NCBI GenBank assembly: GCA_017853915.1
Contig: JAFMIS010000159.1
Location: forward strand, 1-6,103
Direction: 5' to 3'
Origin: a bacterium
GTDB taxonomy: Bacteria; Bdellovibrionota_C; UBA2361; OMII01
DNA length: 6,103 nt
Part shown: positions 1 through 5,879 of the stretch, in pieces
Layout of the letters: every line of letters starts with the position of its first letter
Position numbering within the stretch: position 1 is the first letter of the stretch
Translations under genes and position numbers: made by a program
The notes under the pieces: generated by a model
What the model was told of the DNA's origin: nothing
Databases searched by the model: none
What the model saw: the letters and a program-made list of their open reading frames with translations, nothing else

Positions 1-438
1 CGCGGTCACGGACGCTTCTCCTGCGTCGGGATGAGCCTCGGCGCCTATGTCGGAGCATTATGGGCTTCGCTGGATAGCCTTTATCGAGCCGCGTTCCTCG
101 TCCCACTTGTGTCAATGGGTGACATGGCAGTGGAGCTCTTGACCCGCACATTGGGCAACGCCGGCGATCCCCAATTTGTGCGCGATCTCTTTGCTGATCA
201 CTATCCGTTGCGGCGCGAACCGAAGACTCCACAATCTTCGATCATGGTGATCGGGGGTGAGGATGATCATCTAGTGCCGCGAAGCCAAATTTCACTCCTG
301 CAGAAGTGTTGGCCCCATGTTATCGTCGAGTGGGTTCGCGGCGGCCATGGCGCCGGCACAAATCGGTCGGAAGTTTTTGATCGAATCGCGCGGTTTTTAA
401 CTGCCTCAGGCGATATCCCACCTCGTATCAAGGAATAG
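1..438 (+). CDS. Alpha/beta hydrolase, C-terminal part (5' end outside window)
   Basis: The reading frame is open from the first base, so the gene starts upstream of the window. The ATG at 31 is not a start, because it is the x in the nucleophile elbow G-M-S-L-G (bases 28-42). The catalytic Ser is at 34-36. The expected acid lies in the segment GGEDDHLVP, most likely the Asp at 265-267. The catalytic His is in GGHG at 346-348. Ser, Asp and His in this order and spacing are the triad of the alpha/beta hydrolase fold, and only the triad-bearing C-terminal half is visible. The family hydrolyses esters, thioesters or similar bonds; the substrate cannot be read from the sequence. No membrane segment is seen in this part. 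The stop lies three bases before the acyl-CoA dehydrogenase start, which suggests a shared transcript and perhaps a role in acyl metabolism (inference). The fold is confident, the substrate unknown. Confidence 0.85.
   Translation, partial: RGHGRFSCVGMSLGAYVGALWASLDSLYRAAFLVPLVSMGDMAVELLTRTLGNAGDPQFVRDLFADHYPLRREPKTPQSSIMVIGGEDDHLVPRSQISLLQKCWPHVIVEWVRGGHGAGTNRSEVFDRIARFLTASGDIPPRIKE
430..434 (+). promoter_or_regulatory. Shine-Dalgarno site of the acyl-CoA dehydrogenase gene, inside the hydrolase gene
   Basis: AAGGA sits seven bases before the ATG at 442 and lies within the last sense codons of the hydrolase gene. A ribosome finishing the hydrolase would therefore cover the initiation site of the next gene, which suggests translational coupling. 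It supports 442 as the start. Confidence 0.65.
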
Positions 439-441
439 CGT

Positions 442-2190
442 ATGTCCGAACATTCTCATCTTCAGTCTTCTGATAGCCCAGCCAAGGGATTGTTTCTTGG
501 TGATATTAGATTCGATCGGCTACTTCCTTTTCCGCGCTTGGCTGAGAGTGAAAAGGAGACCCTCCGCCTCGTCGTGGAATCAATCGACCGATTCATGGGC
601 CCTCGCGAGCATGATTTTCGCTCGTTTGATGTCAAGGGCGAGCAGCCGCGGGAGTATATCGATCAGTTAAAGGAGCTCGGCCTGTTTTCGCTTATCGTAC
701 CTGAGGAGTTCTCTGGGCTGGGGCTCTCAAATTCGGGGTATTCGCGTGTGTTGCAACAGACGAGTCGCTACGACGCGTCAACTTCTCTGACAATCGGGGC
801 GCATAGCTCGATTGGTCTTAAGGCTCTCCTGTTGTCCGGCACCCCTGAACAAAAGGCAAAATACCTTCCGAGACTCGCTACCGGTGAGCTCATCGCGGCC
901 TTCTGCCTTACGGAGGCGGGCTCCGGCTCTGATGCCGCTTCAGTTAAGACGCACGCGGTAAAAAATAATGACGGCTCATGGACACTAAACGGTGAGAAGA
1001 TCTGGATTACAAATGGTGGCACGGCGGGTTTTTACACTGTATTCGCCAAGACTGAATCGGCTGCCGGAAAGATGACAGGCTTTATAGTGGAACGTGACTG
1101 GCCGGGGGTCTCTACTGGCCCTAAAGAGGATAAGATGGGTATTCGCGCGTCATGCACCACGACGGTGCGATTTGATAATGTGCGCGTTCCGGCTGATTGC
1201 GTCCTCGGCGAGGAGGGAAAGGGATTTAAGGTCGCGATGGCTGTGCTCAACAACGGTCGGACCGGTCTAGGGGGCGGGTGTGTGGGGGCGATGAAGCGCC
1301 TGATAGAATTATCAGTAGCTCAAGCCACTCAGCGCAAACAGTTTGGAAAGAGCATCTCAGAGTTTCAGCTCATTAAGGACAAGATCGCTCTCATGACGAC
1401 GCTCTGCTTCGCTTCTGAAAGCGTGGTTAGTGTGGTGGGTCATCTGATCGATTCCGGCGCTGAGGACTTTTCGGTTGAGGCCGCGATGAGTAAGGTCTTT
1501 GTTTCCGAGGCTCTATGGACCGTCGCTGACGAAGCGCTGCAGATCGCTGGAGGAAATGGCTTCATGAGGGAGTTCCCCTACGAGCGAGTGGTGCGGGATT
1601 GTCGAATAAATCGGATCTTTGAGGGAACAAATGAGATCTTGAGACTCTTTGTGGGGCTCTCTGGAGTCAAAGAGCCGGGAGAGGCGCTGGCTGATGTGGC
1701 GAGGAGCGTTAAGGGTATCTTCAACGATCCCATAAAGGGTTTTGGGGTGCTAGGAGAGTACGCGGCCAAGAAGGTAGGGCAGTACACACCTCTGGGACGC
1801 AGCACCTGTGAGGGGATATCGTCCTCGCTCGAGAGAGAGGCGACCGCTCTTGAGCAGGGTGTTTCCAAGCTAGCGCAGTCAGTCGAGTTTGTTCTGAAGA
1901 AGTATCGCAAGGGGATTATCGAGCAACAGTTAGCGACTAAGCGTCTCGCCGATGTCGCGACCGACCTGTTTGTCGGGATGAGCGTTGTGGCGCGAGTTTC
2001 GACCATGATTGGGGAGAGAGGGGCACTCTCGTGCCAAGACGAGTTGCGTCTAGCCAGGGTATTTACACAGTTCTCACGTGTTCGTATCTCAGCCAATTTA
2101 CGCGCTCTCGTAAAGAACGCTGATGGAGAGTCCTTGGCGCTGGCGGATTCTGTGCTGGCAAAGGGCGGTTACTCTTGGGACGTCTTGTAA
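442..2190 (+). CDS. Acyl-CoA dehydrogenase, very-long-chain (VLCAD/ACAD9-like) type
   Basis: This is an FAD flavoenzyme that introduces the trans-2 double bond into acyl-CoA, the first step of beta-oxidation, passing electrons to an electron-transfer flavoprotein (family knowledge). At 582 residues it is much longer than the roughly 380-residue short- and medium-chain enzymes. About 180 residues follow the catalytic region, as in VLCAD, whose C-terminal extension forms an extra helical domain. The N-terminal segment GLFLGDIRFDRLLPFPRL also resembles the VLCAD start. Visible motifs are FAD/substrate-contact CLTEAGSGSDAAS (155-167), LNGEKIWITNGG (182-193), the QFGKSISEFQLIKDK helix, GGNGFMRE, and RIFEGTNEILRLF with the probable catalytic Glu394. 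The start is set by AAGGA seven bases upstream. The protein is soluble or peripheral, with no signal peptide seen. The hydrolase gene lies three bases upstream. Chain-length preference is inferred from architecture only; the alternative is a general FadE-like acyl-CoA dehydrogenase. Confidence 0.93.
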   Translation: MSEHSHLQSSDSPAKGLFLGDIRFDRLLPFPRLAESEKETLRLVVESIDRFMGPREHDFRSFDVKGEQPREYIDQLKELGLFSLIVPEEFSGLGLSNSGYSRVLQQTSRYDASTSLTIGAHSSIGLKALLLSGTPEQKAKYLPRLATGELIAAFCLTEAGSGSDAASVKTHAVKNNDGSWTLNGEKIWITNGGTAGFYTVFAKTESAAGKMTGFIVERDWPGVSTGPKEDKMGIRASCTTTVRFDNVRVPADCVLGEEGKGFKVAMAVLNNGRTGLGGGCVGAMKRLIELSVAQATQRKQFGKSISEFQLIKDKIALMTTLCFASESVVSVVGHLIDSGAEDFSVEAAMSKVFVSEALWTVADEALQIAGGNGFMREFPYERVVRDCRINRIFEGTNEILRLFVGLSGVKEPGEALADVARSVKGIFNDPIKGFGVLGEYAAKKVGQYTPLGRSTCEGISSSLEREATALEQGVSKLAQSVEFVLKKYRKGIIEQQLATKRLADVATDLFVGMSVVARVSTMIGERGALSCQDELRLARVFTQFSRVRISANLRALVKNADGESLALADSVLAKGGYSWDVL

Positions 2191-2211
2191 TAGTCGTAGA
2201 CGCGGAATAAT

Positions 2212-2244
2212 CTTCCCTCCGTGAGACTTTTGCTCATGGGGGAG
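2212..2244 (+). promoter_or_regulatory. Leader hairpin that would sequester the argH ribosome-binding site
   Basis: The segment 2216-2225 (CCTCCGTGAG) can pair continuously with 2233-2242 (CTCATGGGGG). That gives ten base pairs, eight Watson-Crick and two G-U, with a seven-base loop ACTTTTG. If C2215 is bulged, the stem can extend through 2213-2214 with 2243-2244. The 3' arm is the G-rich run GGGGGAG (2238-2244), the only Shine-Dalgarno-like sequence before argH, and it ends just two bases before the ATG. There is no T-run after the stem, so it is not an intrinsic terminator. A translation-limiting role is inference. The hairpin could also be a processing or stability element. Confidence 0.45.
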
Positions 2245-2246
2245 CT

Positions 2247-3659
2247 ATGAAGAAATTGTGGGGTGGTCGCTTCGCCGCGTCCGCGGATTCATTCGCCGAG
2301 GAGTTCGGCGCGTCGATACATTTTGATAAACGTCTCGCGCCCTTCGACATTCAGGGCAGCATCGCCCATGCTACCATGTTGGGAAGCACTGGCATCATCA
2401 GCGCGGCTGAGGCTCAGCAGATCGTCTCGGGGCTTGCTCGGGTACGGGAACGGCTCGAGAGATCAGAGATTGAGTTTCGGGTCTCTGATGAGGATATCCA
2501 CATGAATATCGAGCGCTACCTGACGGAGGAGATAGGCCCTGTCGCGGGCAAGCTGCATACGGCCCGTAGTCGTAACGACCAGGTCGCTACGGATTTTCAT
2601 CTCTTCATGCGAAACGCGGTTATTGAATCGGTTGAGGCGTTGCGCGAGCTGCAACAGGGGCTACTCGAGCAAGCTGAAAAGGGTCGCGGCGTTATTATGC
2701 CTGGCTATACTCACCTTCAGCGCGCTCAGCCGGTGTATTTCTCGCACCACCTCCTCGCCTATGCGCAGATGTTTGAGCGAGATATTAATCGCGCGCAGGA
2801 TCTGTGGAGGAGGACCAATATTTTACCGCTTGGAGCCGGCGCAATCGCCGGGACGACGTTCCCGATTGACCGCGATCAGGTAGCTTCGCTGCTCCATTTT
2901 GATGGGGTGTATGAAAATAGCATGGACGCCGTGAGTGACCGGGACTTCGTTCTCGAATATCTATCTCTCGCTTCCATTTGCATGATGCATCTGTCGCGTT
3001 TATGCGAGGAGATTATCATCTGGACCACGGGCGAATTCGGTTACATCGAGCTCGATGACTCTCTCTCCACTGGTAGTAGTATGATGCCGCAGAAGAAGAA
3101 CGCCGACTTCGCGGAGCTTGTTCGGGGTAAGACAGGACGCGTGTACGGTTCGCTTATGGGTCTGCTTACAACCATGAAGGGGCTTCCCCTTACGTACAAC
3201 AAGGATATGCAGGAGGATAAGGAGGGAGCATTCGACGCCGTCGATACGGTGCTGGGATCCCTCACGGTTGTAACGGCTATGGTGAGAACGTGGAGGGTGC
3301 GACCGGATGTCATGAGGTCGAGCGCCGAGGGTGGATTTACTAACGCCACTGACGCCGCAGATTACCTTGCGAAGAAGGGACTGCCTTTTCGAGATGCTCA
3401 TGAGGTCGTGGGAAAGCTGGTTCGGTACTGCGTTGAGGGCAAAAGGGCGCTTCTTGACCTTAGTCTCGATGAATTTAAGGGATACTCGCCACTGTTTGAG
3501 CCGGATGTATTTACGGCGCTTAAGCTTGAGAATGTCGTCGACCGTCGTAATTCTCGTGGTGGGACCGGAAGCAACTCGATAACTCGTCAGATCGACATCG
3601 TGAGAGGTTTCGTTAAGGCGAGCGGAGGTTGGTTGTCAGAGCGCCGCAAGTCCTTGTAG
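2247..3659 (+). CDS. argH: Argininosuccinate lyase
   Basis: This cytosolic homotetramer splits argininosuccinate into arginine and fumarate, the last step of arginine synthesis (fumarase/aspartase superfamily). The 470 residues are close to the usual length. Family marks appear in order: the N-terminal LWGGRF; DEDIHMNIER; KLHTARSRNDQ; PGYTHLQRAQP with the conserved Thr155-His156; the superfamily signature GSSMMPQKKN at 276-285, whose flexible loop carries the catalytic Ser; GKTGRVYG; and LPLTYNKDMQEDKE. The C-terminal end keeps a GGTGSNS segment. The start is certain because LWGGRF follows directly after M-K-K. The Shine-Dalgarno-like GGGGGAG is only two bases from the ATG and can be masked by a hairpin, so translation may be regulated. 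One mild oddity is Ala286 where most family members I recall have Pro (QKKNPD). No other arginine gene is nearby. It may be cotranscribed with the dehydrogenase 56 bases upstream. Confidence 0.97.
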   Translation: MKKLWGGRFAASADSFAEEFGASIHFDKRLAPFDIQGSIAHATMLGSTGIISAAEAQQIVSGLARVRERLERSEIEFRVSDEDIHMNIERYLTEEIGPVAGKLHTARSRNDQVATDFHLFMRNAVIESVEALRELQQGLLEQAEKGRGVIMPGYTHLQRAQPVYFSHHLLAYAQMFERDINRAQDLWRRTNILPLGAGAIAGTTFPIDRDQVASLLHFDGVYENSMDAVSDRDFVLEYLSLASICMMHLSRLCEEIIIWTTGEFGYIELDDSLSTGSSMMPQKKNADFAELVRGKTGRVYGSLMGLLTTMKGLPLTYNKDMQEDKEGAFDAVDTVLGSLTVVTAMVRTWRVRPDVMRSSAEGGFTNATDAADYLAKKGLPFRDAHEVVGKLVRYCVEGKRALLDLSLDEFKGYSPLFEPDVFTALKLENVVDRRNSRGGTGSNSITRQIDIVRGFVKASGGWLSERRKSL

Positions 3660-3700
3660 CTGGGCGGGCTAAATACCATACATCACAGCCTCATTCGGGT

Positions 3701-3732
3701 CATGGCACGCCGTGGCCATGATATGGCATATC
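3701..3732. repeat. Two adjacent palindromes over the start of the FHA-like gene
   Basis: The arms CATGGC (3701-3706) and GCCATG (3715-3720) are perfect inverted repeats. Two more pairs form inside if G3714 is bulged, leaving a GCC loop. Directly adjoining is the 13-base perfect inverted repeat GATATG-G-CATATC (3720-3732). Together they span the first ATG (3702) and the second in-frame ATG (3723), and end eight bases before the third (3741). They could be operator half-sites or an RNA fold if translation really begins at 3741. They could also be chance within coding sequence. Confidence 0.4.
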
Positions 3733-5582
3733 AATGGGGTATGGGTTCGTTGGACACGCAAAATCAGAGAGGCTACGCGCACGGGCACAAGGCCCCGTCA
3801 GTGCCTCCGCAAGGGGTGGCGCTAGAGCCTACCCCAATCCTCCATCGGCTTGAGCAGGCCTTGCGGGATCTGCACCCACGTCAGGAGCTATACGTCGATA
3901 CCGCCGGAGGGATCCACCGAGACAAGCAGCCGTTTTTGGCGGGCGAGGTGAGCGCGTTGGTTTCTTTTAGAGCTGAGGAGCCGGGAATCTTTACGGTCTA
4001 TTCGGGCATTCTGCCGCGGCTCGACACATACTGTCAGTCGGGCGCCGACACGCAAGCTTTAGCTAGGGAGCGGACCCCCTTGCAGTACAGCGCTGTGATG
4101 CGCTCCGGCGACCTTATCGAGATGGGGCCGGATTTCTCCTTTACGATTCCGAGTAGGAGAGTGCTTGAGGTCCAAACGGGAAGAGATAAGCTGACAGAGA
4201 TTATTACCAATGCCGGCGTTGGCGACCGTGTCTCGCTCGGCAGGTCGTCAGCGAAGGGGCTCGCTGGTATCCCTAACACGGTCAGTCGCGTTCACGTGAC
4301 AGCAGAAGTCGTCTCGTCAGCCACAGCCCCCAATGGATCGCTTGATATAATCGTGCGGGTCTTTCCTGGAATCCTGGGAACTGTGCCGGTGCTGTTGGAG
4401 CGCGGATCTGAGGAGAAGACACTCCTTACAAACGCTACACTTCTGGCCTCAGGCTCGCGGCTCTTCTTGGGCGAGCTAGGAGCCCTCACCCTGCCACATC
4501 CCGAAAATTCATTAGACGACGTCGCAAGTTGTCTCTCGGTCTGTTTTGAGCAGAGAAATGCGCAGGGCGCGGAGAGCCTGCTGCAATCAATGCGAGTGGG
4601 CTCGGTTGTTCATTCGTTCTCCGAGGCTGCGGCTAAGCGAGACGCGGCTCAGGTTCAAAGCTCAGATGTCGTGCTTAGGGCCAAGACGCTCGAGCTCTAC
4701 ATTAAATCGGGGCTAACCTTGATCCAAAACGGGGATTATGGAGCGGCGATTGAGCGATTCAGAGATAGCGGCGTGCTTAATCTGCTCGGTTATCGTTTTG
4801 AGGAGAATCATGTATTCAGGCTTGATGTCATATCACCGAACGCTATCCTTGATAACCTCCGGAGGGTGGCCTCTGACTCCTGGTTTAGGATCGATGAGAA
4901 GCTCGTGTACCCGTCTTTTGGAATGCTCAAGCGGGGCTTAGAGCCGAGCAATGACGAGGAGCGACGACTTCTTGATCGGTGGAGGAAGGAGGTGGCGCTC
5001 ATCTATGCGGAGGAATACACGCACGCCCTTCAGGATGCTCGGGGACGTTTGGTATCCCGTAAAGCTGCCCTTCTTGGCGCGGGTCAACATGAGGCGGACG
5101 TCGCGCTCTTCTTCGCTGAGAATGGGGTGAGCTTATCTTACGAGTTCGGTACGGCACGCTACCCCGAACGCGAATTAGCTCTCATGTGGGCGCGCGGCTT
5201 GCAGAGCCCCGGCGAGGCTGCCGTACTGCGCGATCTTATACGAGAGACCCCACTTGGAGGCTCTTTCAGGGTTGGGCGCAACGTACAAAGGGCAGATCCA
5301 GGAAGGCCCGGCTTGTCGATTTCTCGCGAGCCAGCCCCACATCTGTCGCCAGAGGAGAATTCAGTCCGAGCGATGGCCCGGGCCGAGGTTCGATCCGTGG
5401 AGGCGCTGATAGTCAAAAGCTCTGATGGTTCATTCGCTATCACGCCCGTAGGTGAAAGCGCGCTGTGCAAGGTGTTCGTACCGGATGAGTTCGGATATTA
5501 CGCGCCACTACGGCAGGGGCGCAAGTTGGCGCCAGGCACCCCAATATACTTGGGTCGAGCGTTTCGGTTCGTACTTGAGTGA
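3702..5582 (+). CDS. Uncharacterised protein with FHA-like modules and a central EExxH metallopeptidase-like segment
   Basis: I do not recognise this 626-residue protein by name. There is no signal peptide or membrane segment, so it is probably cytoplasmic. Residues 1-60 look disordered. Three regions end in the same beta-strand pattern, 'L/M-x-x-G-x-x-I/L-x-L/M-G-x-x-x-F/L': about 133-149 (RSGDLIEMGPDFSF), 251-264 (SGSRLFLGELGALTL) and 609-625 (LAPGTPIYLGRAFRF). The middle module (172-265) is closest to a forkhead-associated (phosphothreonine-binding) domain, with G180-R181 and S195-R-V-H198. The last (519-626) has G525-R526 and S541-R542 but lacks the His. The first lacks both marks. Residues 326-357 resemble one TPR helix pair. 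Residues 437-441 read EEYTH, followed by ALQ and then HEAD at 463-466, like a zincin HExxH...E site with the first His replaced by Glu. No good Shine-Dalgarno precedes 3702; starts at 3723 or 3741 are equally possible. The reading frame is confident, the domains moderate, the function unknown. Confidence 0.88.
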   Translation: MARRGHDMAYQWGMGSLDTQNQRGYAHGHKAPSVPPQGVALEPTPILHRLEQALRDLHPRQELYVDTAGGIHRDKQPFLAGEVSALVSFRAEEPGIFTVYSGILPRLDTYCQSGADTQALARERTPLQYSAVMRSGDLIEMGPDFSFTIPSRRVLEVQTGRDKLTEIITNAGVGDRVSLGRSSAKGLAGIPNTVSRVHVTAEVVSSATAPNGSLDIIVRVFPGILGTVPVLLERGSEEKTLLTNATLLASGSRLFLGELGALTLPHPENSLDDVASCLSVCFEQRNAQGAESLLQSMRVGSVVHSFSEAAAKRDAAQVQSSDVVLRAKTLELYIKSGLTLIQNGDYGAAIERFRDSGVLNLLGYRFEENHVFRLDVISPNAILDNLRRVASDSWFRIDEKLVYPSFGMLKRGLEPSNDEERRLLDRWRKEVALIYAEEYTHALQDARGRLVSRKAALLGAGQHEADVALFFAENGVSLSYEFGTARYPERELALMWARGLQSPGEAAVLRDLIRETPLGGSFRVGRNVQRADPGRPGLSISREPAPHLSPEENSVRAMARAEVRSVEALIVKSSDGSFAITPVGESALCKVFVPDEFGYYAPLRQGRKLAPGTPIYLGRAFRFVLE

Positions 5583-5735
5583 GCCCCGGCATCTAACGGA
5601 TAGGGGCGGAGTTCTAACTGAACATAGGCCTGATCAGTAAGATCCATGAAAATCACCCCGCTACAGCAGTGAGTTGGTCCCTGTGTTTAGGAACTCCTGC
5701 GCCTTCATATGTCGTGCAGCCCCTCGGTTAGGGGC
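5583..5735. other. Structured noncoding stretch after the FHA-like gene
   Basis: This holds nested inverted repeats. (1) GCCCC (5583-5587) pairs with GGGGC (5603-5607), with a small inner stem ATCT/GGAT, starting right after the stop codon. (2) GGAGTTCTAA (5608-5617) pairs with TTAGGAACTCC (5687-5697), ten pairs with one bulged G. (3) The self-complementary CTGATCAG is at 5630-5637. (4) A GCCCCT/AGGGGC hairpin is at 5719-5735. I see no convincing gene here. It could be a structured 3' UTR, a small RNA or a processed spacer. No T-run follows the strong stems, so a classic intrinsic terminator is not shown. Confidence 0.4.
5719..5735. other. Compact GC-rich hairpin in the intergenic region
   Basis: GCCCCT (5719-5724) and AGGGGC (5730-5735) form a perfect six-pair stem with a five-base loop CGGTT. 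Neither side is followed by a T-tract on its strand, so it is a stem-loop of unknown role (possibly transcript 3'-end protection or Rho-linked) and not an intrinsic terminator. Confidence 0.5.
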
Positions 5736-5762
5736 CCGAACCGTCCCAGCCTTCAACGCAGC

Positions 5763-5772
5763 GTGTTAACAC
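5763..5772. repeat. Perfect 10-base palindrome GTGTTAACAC
   Basis: The sequence reads the same on both strands. It lies about 110 bases before the most likely start of the downstream membrane protein gene, so it could be a repressor or activator half-site pair. No clear -35/-10 promoter pair was found beside it, and a ten-base palindrome may be chance. Confidence 0.25.
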
Positions 5773-5848
5773 CGGAGATGATCCGTTTTTGCTCTCTCGG
5801 CTCCGTGCTACTCTTCCAGGTTATGTGTCGCGTCTCAGTCACGTCCGA

Positions 5849-5864
5849 CGGGCAGTACCGCCCG
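5849..5864. repeat. Imperfect 16-base palindrome before the membrane protein gene
   Basis: CGGGC-A-GTAC-C-GCCCG is symmetrical except for one position pair. It ends 15 bases before the ATG at 5880. If translation starts there, this is a possible operator or leader hairpin. If translation starts at 5778 or 5823, the palindrome is coding sequence. Confidence 0.3.
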
Positions 5865-5879
5865 ATCCACTCCTTCGCT

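Noticed and set aside
31..438. ATG at 31 as the start of a small 135-residue protein
   Set aside because: It falls within the GxSxG nucleophile elbow, and the frame is open to base 1, so it is an internal Met of a truncated gene.
1578..2096. Long antisense open frame (172 codons) opposite the acyl-CoA dehydrogenase C-terminal region
   Set aside because: It is the antisense shadow of a strongly supported gene, rich in Ser/Arg/Thr with no recognisable motif and no start signal.
3000..3401. Antisense open frames opposite argH
   Set aside because: They lie opposite conserved argH catalytic segments. Their translations show no motif or hydrophobic pattern of a real protein.
3660..3701. Possible terminator or promoter between argH and the FHA-like gene
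   Set aside because: Only a four-base GGCT/AGCC complement with a wide loop and an isolated TAAATA were seen; neither forms a convincing signal.
5773..5790. Weak intrinsic terminator: CGGA/TCCG stem followed by five T
   Set aside because: The stem has only four pairs and the T-run is short; it is too weak to call and may be coding for an upstream start of the membrane protein.
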